From the NCBI RefSeq assembly GCF_042675725.1, contig NZ_JBHTJN010000027.1, positions 1 through 58,281 on the forward strand: 58,281 bases of DNA, written 5' to 3'. Shown here piece after piece: positions 1 through 8,294 of the stretch. The notes beneath the pieces were generated by a model, which did no database searches, was not told the DNA's origin, and saw only the letters and a list, made by a program, of their open reading frames with translations. The number at the start of each line of letters is the position of its first letter. Positions within the stretch are counted from its first letter, which is position 1. The translations under genes were made by a program, and so were the position numbers. The DNA is from Seminibacterium arietis. GTDB lineage: Bacteria; Pseudomonadota; Gammaproteobacteria; Enterobacterales; Pasteurellaceae.

Positions 1-10
1 AAACCGAATT

Positions 11-127
11 TTTCGGCGGCGATAGTGCGGTGGGACCACCTGAACCCATGCCGAACTCAGAAGTGAAACGCCGTTACGCCGATGGTAGTGTGGGGAGTCC
101 CCATGTGAGAGTAGGTCACCGCCGAGT
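11..127 (+). rRNA. rrf: 5S ribosomal RNA, copy 1
   Basis: This is a 5S rRNA: the conserved gammaproteobacterial core (CCGAACTCAGAAGTGAAACG at about 51-70) is present. The terminal helix pairs CGGCGG at 14-19 with CCGCCG near 119-124. It lies at the 3' end of an rRNA operon whose 16S and 23S genes are outside the window. The exact ends are estimated from the helix. Confidence 0.95.
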
Positions 128-130
128 ATT

Positions 131-170
131 TATTTTGTTAGTATATTAATTTTAGTATATTAACAAAATA
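131..170 (+). repeat. AT-rich hairpin between the two 5S genes
   Basis: Two 17-nt arms (131-147 and 154-170) are complementary over their whole length if two G-U pairs are allowed, with a 6-nt loop. In RNA this would be one long hairpin filling the spacer between the 5S copies. It could be an RNase processing stem or a partial terminator. No clean U-tract follows, so I do not call it a terminator. Confidence 0.6.
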
Positions 171-172
171 AA

Positions 173-289
173 TTTTAGCAGCAATAGTGCGGTGGGACCA
201 CCTGAACCCATGCCGAACTCAGAAGTGAAACGCCGTTACGCCGATGGTAGTGTGGGGAGTCCCCATGTGAGAGTAGGTCACTGCTAAAT
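173..289 (+). rRNA. rrf: 5S ribosomal RNA, copy 2
   Basis: This second 5S gene is identical to copy 1 through the core but differs in the terminal helix. TAGCAG at 176-181 pairs with CTGCTA near 281-286. Compared with copy 1, three base pairs of helix I have changed on both sides at once (C-G to U-A, and G-C to A-U twice), so the stem is preserved. Tandem 5S genes at the end of an rRNA operon are known, for example E. coli rrnD. Confidence 0.95.
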
Positions 290-300
290 ATCAATTTTTC

Positions 301-377
301 GGAGTGGTAGTTCAGCTGGTTAGAATACCTGCCTGTCACGCAGGGGGTCGCGGGTTCGAGTCCCGTCCATTCCGCCA
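301..377 (+). tRNA. tRNA-Asp (GTC)
   Basis: A 77-nt cloverleaf with an encoded CCA end, anticodon GTC in the loop CTGTCAC, and the T-arm GGGTTCGAGTCCC. It follows the 5S genes as a distal tRNA of the rRNA operon. Confidence 0.97.
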
Positions 378-386
378 TTATATTCT

Positions 387-462
387 AGGGGCGTAGTTCA
401 ATTGGTAGAGCACCGGTCTCCAAAACCGGGTGTTGGGAGTTCGAGCCTCTCCGCCCCTGCCA
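387..462 (+). tRNA. tRNA-Trp (CCA)
   Basis: A 76-nt cloverleaf with an encoded CCA end and anticodon CCA in the loop CTCCAAA. The Asp-Trp pair after 5S is a common end for gammaproteobacterial rRNA operons. No terminator hairpin is evident immediately downstream; the sequence passes into the degraded accessory island. Confidence 0.97.
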
Positions 463-720
463 TGTCTTTAATTAAGTACCAAAAATATTGCTATCGCTCA
501 TTATAAAATCACAGGAAAAATTACGCCGTGAAACGTGCGTATTCTGATTTTCTCTTAATTTAATGCCTGCATTTTCACTGTTTTTTTTCGTAAAAATCAC
601 CATACACAGCAACATACGATTTGTCATCAAATTTATAATCTACCCCATGTTGATACGATAAAAAGAGAAGAACCGCAAAAATCCTTTATTTCAAACACTT
701 TTTCAAACATTTTATTGATG
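463..720. other. Non-coding stretch at the junction of the rRNA operon and the island
   Basis: No gene can be supported here. On the minus strand a 36-codon open stretch (578-685, stop at 575-577) reads like the tail of a small protein (…SYQHGVDYKFDDK…). It has no start codon, no RBS and no family I recognise, so it may be a decayed remnant or chance. Confidence 0.4.
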
Positions 721-1026
721 ATGGAGAGGAAGGAACAAAAGCTGCTAAAAAATACAAAACAAGAAAGGAAAAAATATGGAAGAATATTCTCATTAGAAAT
801 AGTAGATAGCGATCTATTTTTATATATGCCACTATCTACTCAGGTCCTATATTTTCATCTATCAATGTGAATAGATGGAGATGGCTTTATTGATAATTTC
901 AAAAAGATAATAAGAATAATTGAAGTAAACGAAGATAATTTAAAAGCACTAATAACTAAGAAGTTTATTTTAAGTTTTGAAAAAGGAATAATCGTCATAG
1001 CACATTGGAAATTAAATCAACTTTAA
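721..1026 (+). pseudogene. Decayed phage replisome-organiser-like gene (Firmicutes type)
   Basis: One frame, broken by a TGA at 868-870 and closed by TAA at 1024-1026, reads as the N-terminal domain of the phage replisome-organiser/DnaD-like proteins common in Firmicutes prophages. Recognisable blocks are FSLEIVDSDLFLYMPLSTQ, VLYFHLSM, then stop, then DGDGFIDNFKKIIRII, ALITKKFILSFEKG and IIVIAHWKLNQL. Family members typically read like DSDxFLDMPxSxQALYFHLxMxADDDGF…LIxKKFIxxFExGxIVIKHWxxxN. These proteins initiate or load replication of phage DNA. The C-terminal part is missing: 1027-1289 is full of stops and holds nothing recognisable. I recognise the domain from memory and expect a profile search to confirm it. 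It is not functional as read. Confidence 0.7.
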
Positions 1027-1289
1027 AACTAATAAGATCACAAGCCAAATTGATTATATCATAACTTAATATGATAAAATTATAAAGAACTAAATATCTA
1101 TCACTACATTACATAAGATGCTTTTGGCACATATTGTCGATAGTTCATTAATGATAATTGAAAGTTATCTAAAGTTATCTTTTTAGATAAAGATATTATA
1201 AATATTGAAAAGAGTTTATTTTTTGAGTTATTAAAAATTATAGGAAAAATAAAATCAAATTTTATAGAATAGAAATTGCATTCAAAAAA

Positions 1290-1925
1290 ATGTTCAATTA
1301 TAAAGAATTTTTAGTGTGGTTTTGGGGCTACATCGATTTTTTCACTTTTGCTTGGGAACAGCGTAAGTTGGGTGAAGTAGGCTCGACATATACTGGATTG
1401 TCTGGAAAAACAAAGGGTGATTTTGGACATGGTAAAGGTAGATTTATAACATATATGAATGTTTTTTCTAATCCAATAGCTTCTTTATATATGATCGAGG
1501 CGGTAGAAATAGACAGTAAACAAAATGAAGTTAATTTTGGGGATGTTCTTTTTACTACATCTTCAGAAACTCCAGAGGAAGTAGGAATGTCTTCTGTATG
1601 GCTTAAAAATAGTGAGAATACTTACTTAAATAGCTTTTGTTTTGGATATAGACCAATTATAAAACTTGATTACCAGTATCTTGCATATATGTTTAGATCG
1701 ACTTCAATGAGAAAAAAGATAACTTTTTTAGCTCAAGGAATTTCAAGATATAACATTTCTAAAAATAAGATGATGGAAATTGAAATGCCTTTGCCAGCTA
1801 TCAGTGAACAAGAGCGAGTTGGAGCATATTTCCAAATCCTTAACAACCTTATCACCCTTCATCAGCGTAAGTTAGAAAAGCTAAAAAATATCAAAAAAGC
1901 TTGCCTTGAGAAGATGTTTGTTTAA
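1290..1925 (+). CDS. hsdS: Truncated type I restriction specificity subunit (C-terminal half of HsdS)
   Basis: HsdS sets DNA target recognition for type I restriction-modification enzymes and normally has two target-recognition domains (about 390-440 aa). This 211-aa product has one. It opens with FxxAWEQRKLGEV (about residues 18-30), the conserved motif that starts a TRD. It ends in the helical spacer SEQERVGAYFQILNNLITLH followed by a Lys-rich helix ending in KKACLEKMF, typical of the distal conserved region. The first 17 residues look like decayed linker, so the ATG at 1290 is probably accidental and the gene is a 5'-deleted remnant. No good RBS precedes it. hsdR follows after 37 bp. A half-HsdS can sometimes dimerise in other systems, but without an HsdM here activity is doubtful. 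Confidence 0.85.
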   Translation: MFNYKEFLVWFWGYIDFFTFAWEQRKLGEVGSTYTGLSGKTKGDFGHGKGRFITYMNVFSNPIASLYMIEAVEIDSKQNEVNFGDVLFTTSSETPEEVGMSSVWLKNSENTYLNSFCFGYRPIIKLDYQYLAYMFRSTSMRKKITFLAQGISRYNISKNKMMEIEMPLPAISEQERVGAYFQILNNLITLHQRKLEKLKNIKKACLEKMFV

Positions 1926-1962
1926 GGGAATTTAGCAAAATTTAAAATAAGGAGGAAGTTTT

Positions 1963-4900
1963 ATGGTTTTTAAGAAAGAGTCTGAATTTGAAGATGCTTT
2001 AATAAAGCTATTATCAGAAAAAGGTTGGGAAAAAGAAGTTTTAAATTATTATTCCGAGCAGGATTTGCTAAAAAACTGGGCGAATATTCTTTTTGAAAAT
2101 AATAGGGGTATTGATAGACTTAACGACTTCCCTTTGACAGATACTGAAATGCAGCAAATTCTAGAGCAGATTAGGGCTTTAAAAACGCCTTTGAAACTAA
2201 ATGGATTTATAAATGGTAAAAGCGTTTCAATTGTTAGAGATAATCCAGATGACAAAGCACATTTTGGTAAAGAAATAAGTCTAAAAATATACGATCGTAG
2301 GGAAATTGCAGCAGGACAAAGCAGATATCAAATAGCAAGACAACCAAAATTTCCGACAAAGTCTAAAATATTAAATGATAGACGAGGGGATTTAATCCTT
2401 CTTATAAATGGTATGCCTGTAATTCATATTGAACTAAAAAGAAGCGGGATACCAGTAAGCCAAGCTTTTCATCAAATTGAAAAATATGCTCACGAAGGTA
2501 TTTTTACTGGATTATTTTCACTTGTACAAATTTTTGTTGCGATGGAACCGAATGAAGCCGTATATTTTGCTAATCCAGGTCCCGAAGGCAAATTTAATAA
2601 GGATTATTATTTCCATTGGGCGGATAGGAATAATGAACCAATTAATGAATGGGATAAGGTTGCATCCACCCTTCTTTCTATCCCTATGGCTCATCAGTTA
2701 ATAGGTTTTTACACAGTTGCAGATGATACAGATGGCATTTTAAAAGTAATGAGAAGCTATCAGTATTTTGCAGCAAGTGCTATTTCAGATAAAGTTGCTA
2801 AAGCAAAATGGGAAGGAGAAAATCAACTAGGCGGATATATATGGCATACTACAGGCTCAGGAAAGACAATGACAAGTTTTAAGTCTGCTCAGCTTATTGC
2901 CAGTTCCAAAGATGCCGATAAAGTCATTTTTTTAATGGATAGAATAGAACTTGGCACCCAATCTCTTAAAGAATATCGTGGATTTGCTGATGAAAGCGAA
3001 GAAGTACAAGCCACAGAAAATACGCATATTCTTATTAGCAAGCTTAAAAGCACCAATCCTTCTGATACTCTTATTGTTACCTCTATTCAAAAAATGAGTA
3101 AAATAAAAGATGAAGAGGGCGGGCTTAATAGCCACGATATAGAACTAATGAAAAGAAAACGTATTGTTTTTATTGTTGATGAAGCTCATCGCTCTACATT
3201 TGGCGATATGCTTATTACGATTAAAAACACTTTCCAAAAGGCTATGTTCTTTGGCTTTACTGGTACGCCTATCCAAAATGAAAATCAGAAAAAGAAAAAT
3301 ACCACAACAACAGTTTTTGGTGATGAATTACACAGGTATAGCATAGCTGATGGTATAAGGGACAAAAATGTACTTGGTTTTAATCCATATAAAATTTTAA
3401 CTTTTAAAGATAAAGATGTACGTAAAGTAGTAGCACTTGAAAAAGCAAAAGCAAAGACAGAAGATGAAGCAATTTCAGATCCAGCTAAGAGGGAAATATA
3501 TTATAAATTTATTAATTCTAGTCAAACAAAAATGGTAGGGTATTTTGATGCCAAAGGCGACTACATTAAAGGTATAGAGGATTATATTCCTAATAGCCAG
3601 TATCGCACTGAGGAACATACTAAGACCGTTGTCAAAGATATAGCTGATAATTGGCTGACATTAAGTAGAAATAGTAAATTTCATGCTATATTTGCCACGA
3701 GCAGTATACCTGAAGCGATTAACTATTATCGCTTGATGAAACGAGAACTTCCTAAGCTTAAAATTACCGCACTTTTTGATCCAAATATTGATAATAATGA
3801 AGGCTTCCAGTTTAAGGAGGATGGGCTTGTAGAAATTATTGAGGACTATAATTTGCGTTATGGGCAGAATTTTTCAATTCCTACTTTCCAAAAAATGAAA
3901 AAAGACATTGCTTCACGTTTAGCACACAAAAAGCCTTATGAAAGAATTGAAAATGAAACTGATAAGCAAATTGATTTGCTTATTGTGGTTGATCAAATGC
4001 TAACAGGTTTTGACTCCAAGTGGATTAATACCTTATACATGGATAAGGTGATGCGATATGAAAATATTATTCAAGCATTTTCTCGTACAAACAGATTATT
4101 TGGACCAGACAAGCCTTTTGGAACAATTAGGTATTATAGAAGACCACATACTATGGAGCGTAATATAGAGGCGGCTGTAAAGCTTTACTCAGGAGATAAG
4201 CCTCTTGGACTATTTGCTAATCCTCTTATTCAAAATTTAAATAACATGAATCGTCTTTTTGAAATTATAGCGGATATTTTTAAAAATGCTGGAATTGCAG
4301 ATTTTGAAAGATTGCCTTCAGATAAAGATGCATGTAAAAAATTTGCAAAAGAATTCAATGAGTTTAATGGTTTTTTAGAAGCTGCAAAAATACAAGGATT
4401 TAGGTGGGATGTATCTTCTTATAAGGATAACAAAACTGGAAGTTTTATTAATGTAATTATTGATGAAAAGACTTATTTAATTCTAGTTCTTCGTTATAAA
4501 GAATTGATGAGTCCAAGACCTGGGGCTGAACTCGATAATTTGCCATATGATTTGGTTGGCTATATTACAGAAATTGATACTGGATTAATTGATGCAGATT
4601 ATATGAATTCTCGTTTTGATAAATACATTAAAATTTTAAATGAAGAAGGATCGAGTAAGGAAGATATTGAAAAGATTCAGAATGAGCTTCATAAAACATT
4701 TGCCACACTGACGCAAGAGGAACAGAAATATGCAAATATAATTTTGCATGAAATTCAAAGGGGCGATGTTAAGATTATTCCAGGAAAAACATTGCAAGAC
4801 TATATCAATGACTATTTATTAAGTGCAAAGAATGATCAGATTTATCGGCTTTCCGTTTGTCTTGGGGTGGATGAAAATAAATTGAAATCAATTATGATTT

Positions 4901-5106
4901 CAAAACCTGTTGAAAGTAATTTGAATGAATTTGGTAGATATGATGAGTTAAAGAAGACTATAGATAGTGTAAAAGCAAAAGAATATTTTGAAAAGATTGA
5001 GGGAGGCAAAATAATCCCACCAAAAGTTATGATTAAGGCTGATAATTTGCTTCGTGATTTTATTTTAAGGGGAGGCTTTGACATTGAAATACAGGATATT
5101 AAATAA
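1963..5106 (+). CDS. hsdR: Type I restriction enzyme, R (endonuclease/translocase) subunit
   Basis: HsdR cleaves unmodified DNA after ATP-driven translocation, in complex with HsdM and HsdS. The 1047-aa length is normal for EcoR124-like HsdR. Visible parts are the PD-(D/E)xK nuclease (D143, then E157-L-K159), Walker A TTGSGKT at 296-302, DEAH at 406-409, motif III FTGTP near 432-436 and the helicase motif QAFSRTNR near 690. A strong AAGGAGG RBS lies just before the ATG. The reading frame is intact although its partners are not: no hsdM is in the window, and the flanking hsdS copies are half-genes. One uptake-signal core (3766-3774) lies inside it, the only one I found between 463 and 9186. 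The gene looks foreign to its chromosomal neighbours. Confidence 0.95.
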   Translation: MVFKKESEFEDALIKLLSEKGWEKEVLNYYSEQDLLKNWANILFENNRGIDRLNDFPLTDTEMQQILEQIRALKTPLKLNGFINGKSVSIVRDNPDDKAHFGKEISLKIYDRREIAAGQSRYQIARQPKFPTKSKILNDRRGDLILLINGMPVIHIELKRSGIPVSQAFHQIEKYAHEGIFTGLFSLVQIFVAMEPNEAVYFANPGPEGKFNKDYYFHWADRNNEPINEWDKVASTLLSIPMAHQLIGFYTVADDTDGILKVMRSYQYFAASAISDKVAKAKWEGENQLGGYIWHTTGSGKTMTSFKSAQLIASSKDADKVIFLMDRIELGTQSLKEYRGFADESEEVQATENTHILISKLKSTNPSDTLIVTSIQKMSKIKDEEGGLNSHDIELMKRKRIVFIVDEAHRSTFGDMLITIKNTFQKAMFFGFTGTPIQNENQKKKNTTTTVFGDELHRYSIADGIRDKNVLGFNPYKILTFKDKDVRKVVALEKAKAKTEDEAISDPAKREIYYKFINSSQTKMVGYFDAKGDYIKGIEDYIPNSQYRTEEHTKTVVKDIADNWLTLSRNSKFHAIFATSSIPEAINYYRLMKRELPKLKITALFDPNIDNNEGFQFKEDGLVEIIEDYNLRYGQNFSIPTFQKMKKDIASRLAHKKPYERIENETDKQIDLLIVVDQMLTGFDSKWINTLYMDKVMRYENIIQAFSRTNRLFGPDKPFGTIRYYRRPHTMERNIEAAVKLYSGDKPLGLFANPLIQNLNNMNRLFEIIADIFKNAGIADFERLPSDKDACKKFAKEFNEFNGFLEAAKIQGFRWDVSSYKDNKTGSFINVIIDEKTYLILVLRYKELMSPRPGAELDNLPYDLVGYITEIDTGLIDADYMNSRFDKYIKILNEEGSSKEDIEKIQNELHKTFATLTQEEQKYANIILHEIQRGDVKIIPGKTLQDYINDYLLSAKNDQIYRLSVCLGVDENKLKSIMISKPVESNLNEFGRYDELKKTIDSVKAKEYFEKIEGGKIIPPKVMIKADNLLRDFILRGGFDIEIQDIK

Positions 5107-5163
5107 AAAAAGAGATAATTTTTTAAAGAGTTAGAATTATTATTTTAGTTCTTTTTAGTACAA

Positions 5164-5398
5164 CTGGGGGAACAGAGTAAGTTAGGGTGAGTCTTAAAAT
5201 ATGAGCAACTACCATACTGTATTGTCGAAAATATAGAATACGATGATAAATATACAACTTTTGTTTTAACAGCAGAACAAAGCTTTATTTTAGGATTTAC
5301 CAATGAAATTTTAGTATAAAAAAGCAGGTGTAGATAATCTAGTTATTATCTTTGATGATTTTACTACATCATCGCATTATATTGATTTTTCTTTCTAA
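5164..5398 (+). pseudogene. Remnant of a second HsdS target-recognition domain
   Basis: Downstream of hsdR the sequence again reads as the start of an HsdS TRD: GEQSKLG, stop, VLKYEQLPYCIVENIEYDDKY, then TTFVLTAEQSFILGFTNE. A stop at 5317-5319 and a +1 frameshift follow, after which KAGVDNLVIIFDDFTTSSHY continues and ends at TAA 5396-5398. The pattern KYEQPxxYIVxxxEYxDxYxTPVLTAGxSFILGYTNE…VIIFDDFTTS is very common in type I S subunits. Two stops and one shift make it a pseudogene. It differs from the TRD at 1290-1925, so the locus once held at least two different specificity modules. Confidence 0.82.
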
Positions 5399-5523
5399 TT
5401 AATTTTATGATTAATGGTTTTTTATGATATAATAACTATGTAAATTATTATTCTCTCCTTTCTTTATAAAAACTATTCGTTTTTCAGAAAATTATTCATA
5501 CAAATTTGATATAGGAAAATAAA

Positions 5524-6258
5524 ATGACATTAATTGGTCCTTATATAAATTCGGCTGCAATTTTTTTAGGTGCAAGTATTGGAGCTATGATTGGTGGGCG
5601 TATTCCAGAAGCATTGCGTAATAATTTGATATTGATCTTTGGATTAAGTTCAATGGGAATGGGGGTGGTTATGATTTCTAAAGTATTTCAAATGCCCGTT
5701 ATAGTGCTATCAGTATTAATAGGTACGATAATTGGTGAGATTTTTCGTTTAGAAAATAAATTAAATCGCTTAGCTATGTCAGCCAAAGGGCTTATTGAGA
5801 AACTAAGTAAACCAAAAACTAAAAAATCACTATCCCAAGAAGAATTTTTACTAAAGTTTGTAGCACTAGTAATTATGTTTTCTTTTAGTGGAACTGGAGT
5901 ATTTGGAGCAATGAATGAAGGAATTGCAGGCGATACTAGTATTTTGGTTGTCAAATCATTGTTAGATTTTTTTACTGCAATTATTTTCTCTACTACTTTA
6001 GGAATATCAGTGGCTACTATTGTTATTCCACAACTTTCATTTCAACTTATCCTAGCTTATTCTGCTGTATTTATGAAACCTTATGTTGTACCTGAGATGC
6101 TTTCTGATTTTGCCGCTGTAGGGGGAATGTTAATGATTGCTACGGGATTTAGAATTTGTAATATCCAAATGTTCCGCTTAGGTAATATGCTCCCTGCTTT
6201 ATTTTTAGCGATGCCAATCTCTGCTTTATGGCATTACTTATGGCAAATATTATCATGA
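5524..6258 (+). CDS. DUF554 family inner-membrane protein (YqgA-like)
   Basis: This 244-aa protein is mostly hydrophobic, with about six to seven membrane segments rich in Gly and small residues (NSAAIFLGASIGAMIGG at the N-terminus; GTIIGEIFRLE near 62-72). It matches the DUF554/YqgA family, membrane proteins whose transport role is not established. It is a single gene with its own upstream AT-rich region. It converges on the gene at 6391, with a hairpin at 6283-6319 between them. The family call is from overall pattern; substrate unknown. Confidence 0.85.
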   Translation: MTLIGPYINSAAIFLGASIGAMIGGRIPEALRNNLILIFGLSSMGMGVVMISKVFQMPVIVLSVLIGTIIGEIFRLENKLNRLAMSAKGLIEKLSKPKTKKSLSQEEFLLKFVALVIMFSFSGTGVFGAMNEGIAGDTSILVVKSLLDFFTAIIFSTTLGISVATIVIPQLSFQLILAYSAVFMKPYVVPEMLSDFAAVGGMLMIATGFRICNIQMFRLGNMLPALFLAMPISALWHYLWQILS

Positions 6259-6282
6259 TATTAAAAATACTGAACAAAATTA

Positions 6283-6319
6283 GAGGGCTGATTCTAATAA
6301 AAGATAGAACATAGCCCTC
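6283..6319. terminator. Possible terminator hairpin between convergent genes
   Basis: GAGGGCT (6283-6289) pairs with AGCCCTC (6313-6319) around a 23-nt loop, followed by only a weak T-rich tail. It sits between the convergent DUF554 gene and the PaeA-like gene. Confidence 0.4.
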
Positions 6320-6390
6320 AATTTGACAGTTGTATCAAACTTCAAAATTTCACAGTACAAAGCAAGTATATTACAAGCTTTTAACTAAAT

Positions 6391-7680
6391 CTAATTTACA
6401 TCTGTTCTCAATGAAACCATTAGTTGATCAATTTTGAAACTTTCTGTATCAATAATCTCAAATTTATATCGATCATACATAACAAAATCAGTTTTTTTAG
6501 GAATTTTACGCAACATGTAAATCATGAATCCGCCAATCGTTTCGTAATTTTCTGAATTTGGAAATTTTTCTATATCTAATACTCTCATCACGTCTTCTAG
6601 TGGTGTTGCACCATCGATTAGCCATGAACTTTCATCACGCTGAACTATTTGCTCTTCTTCATAAACTAGCTCACCCATGACGATACTCATTACATCATTA
6701 AGAGTAATAATACCTACTATTAAAGCGTATTCATTGACAATAACAGCAAAATCTTCCCCTGAAGATTTAAATAACTCTAATACTTCGTATAGAGACAGCG
6801 TATCAGGAATAAACAGCAATTTACGCAAAATTCGTTGGTCTGTTAATGATACTTCTTGTTCTTGTAAATATAAAGTAAGCAAAGAGTGAGACTCAACATA
6901 GCCTAGAATTTTATCTAATCCATTGTTGCAAATTAGCAATTTAGAATGCGGATTTGCTTTAATTATAGAAATAACTTTATCTCTAGTAAAAGTCCGTTCT
7001 AGGTATACAATATTTTCACGTTGAGTCATAGTAGAGGTAACAGTTCGCTCTTTCATATCGAAAATATTCTCAATCAGATAATGTTCTTGAGCTTTTAATA
7101 TACCTACTTCAGCTCCCGCATCTACTACTGCTACAATATCTGCAGAAGTGAGATTATCTTCTCGTACAGCTTTTATATTGAATAGGCGAAAAATACCATT
7201 AGCAATAGAATCAAATATCCATACCAGCGGTTTGAGTACTATAGTGCTGATATACATGACTCGAACAGTGCGTAAAGTAACCTTTTCTGGATTGCTCATT
7301 GCTAAGCGTTTTGGAATAAGATCTCCGAATAAAATAAAAGCAGCAGTAACTATGGCAAATGAAGTCCAAGAACAGATGTGTTCGGCATGTTGAATGTGAA
7401 AATATTTTTCAACGACGTTTTGTAAATAAGGATTGACTAGACTCTCGCCAATCATACCACCTAAGATTGCAACCATATTTAAGCCAATTTGTACTACAGT
7501 GAAAAATCTACCTGGGCTTTGTTGCAACCTCAATACTAATTTTGCTCTCTCATTACCTTCATTCGCTAACTGTTGTAGCTTGATTTTTCTTGCTCCCGCT
7601 AAAGAAATTTCAGCACAAGAAACTACCGCACTAATTGAAATTAGAATAACTAAAATAACAATTGCTTCAAATAATACCAT
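6391..7680 (-). CDS. ytfL: CNNM/CorC-type membrane protein with CBS domains, PaeA (YtfL)-like
   Basis: Domain order is an N-terminal DUF21 transmembrane region (about 1-195, starting VLFEAIVILVILISISAVVS), a CBS-domain pair (about 200-325; TMTQRENIVYLE, GIITLNDVMSIVMGELVYEE) and a CorC-type C-terminal domain (about 345-425). Length is about 429 aa. E. coli YtfL has this architecture and has been proposed as a putrescine/cadaverine exporter (PaeA); other relatives handle Mg2+ or Co2+. The start is set at 7680 because GGAGAG lies six bases upstream. An in-frame ATG four codons earlier would put that RBS inside the coding sequence. A polyamine role fits the SpeF/PotE system elsewhere in the window, but that link is inference. 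Confidence 0.8.
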   Translation of the reverse strand: MVLFEAIVILVILISISAVVSCAEISLAGARKIKLQQLANEGNERAKLVLRLQQSPGRFFTVVQIGLNMVAILGGMIGESLVNPYLQNVVEKYFHIQHAEHICSWTSFAIVTAAFILFGDLIPKRLAMSNPEKVTLRTVRVMYISTIVLKPLVWIFDSIANGIFRLFNIKAVREDNLTSADIVAVVDAGAEVGILKAQEHYLIENIFDMKERTVTSTMTQRENIVYLERTFTRDKVISIIKANPHSKLLICNNGLDKILGYVESHSLLTLYLQEQEVSLTDQRILRKLLFIPDTLSLYEVLELFKSSGEDFAVIVNEYALIVGIITLNDVMSIVMGELVYEEEQIVQRDESSWLIDGATPLEDVMRVLDIEKFPNSENYETIGGFMIYMLRKIPKKTDFVMYDRYKFEIIDTESFKIDQLMVSLRTDVN

Positions 7681-7737
7681 TCTTCTCTCCAAATTTTAAA
7701 ATTAGAAATAAATTAATTAATTTGTTAAGAGTAAATA

Positions 7738-8265
7738 TTAATTTTCGCTATCAAACCAACCACGTATAAATTGGATACAGAAAAAGAAAGTAAGTAGTAA
7801 AATGGCGTATAAAATATAAGATAAAATCGGTAATGATGGAGTATCATCTGAAGTTACTTCTGTAATAGAAGTAGCATTACGAAATTCATCAAATAATACT
7901 AAACGCCAACCATAATATTTCATTTGTACTAATTTATGTTCCACCGCAAAGCTTTGGGCTTTAGCTTGTAAATCAGCTGAACCAAATTTGAAGTAAAACG
8001 GAAATCCCCAACGAGTATCTTCATTACGATACACCATTACACCAGTGTCATCGGGTTTTTGTGTATAAATATAATACACATCCCTAGTTGGTCCATCCGC
8101 AGGATTCGATTTAGTAATAGGTCCATCTTTATCTACTCGTTTTACTTCTACACCTGTAACTCGTGTTATTTCGTAATGTGGCGTTACATAATGTACAAAG
8201 GCAAATAAAAAAAGATGAACTAAAAAAACTACCATAAAAAAGAAATATTTTAGATATTTTCGCAT
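7738..8265 (-). CDS. DUF1523 family membrane protein
   Basis: This 175-aa protein has one hydrophobic segment near the N-terminus (about 8-28) and one near the C-terminus (about 148-168). The soluble segment between them contains YEITRVTGVEVKRVD, GPTRDVYYIYT and EDTRWGFPFYFKF, the pattern of DUF1523. The segment probably faces the periplasm. Function is unknown. GGGAGA lies just upstream of the ATG. It lies between the PaeA-like gene and ycfH on the same strand, with gaps of 57 and 29 bp, so co-transcription is possible. Confidence 0.8.
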   Translation of the reverse strand: MRKYLKYFFFMVVFLVHLFLFAFVHYVTPHYEITRVTGVEVKRVDKDGPITKSNPADGPTRDVYYIYTQKPDDTGVMVYRNEDTRWGFPFYFKFGSADLQAKAQSFAVEHKLVQMKYYGWRLVLFDEFRNATSITEVTSDDTPSLPILSYILYAILLLTFFFCIQFIRGWFDSEN

Positions 8266-8294
8266 TGGTCATTCTCCCTTTTGCTTATTTTTAG

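Noticed and set aside
175..378. Minus-strand ORF of 67 aa over 5S and tRNA-Asp
   Set aside because: It is antisense to well-supported RNA genes and has no recognisable protein features; its frame is explained by the structured RNAs.
575..685. Minus-strand open stretch of 36 codons ending …YGDFYEKKQ
   Set aside because: It looks protein-like in composition but has no start codon, no RBS and no family I can name, so it is mentioned only in the gap entry.
7680..7692. Longer start for the PaeA-like protein (MERRMVL…)
   Set aside because: The extra codons are the RBS itself (GGAGAG) for the ATG at 7680.
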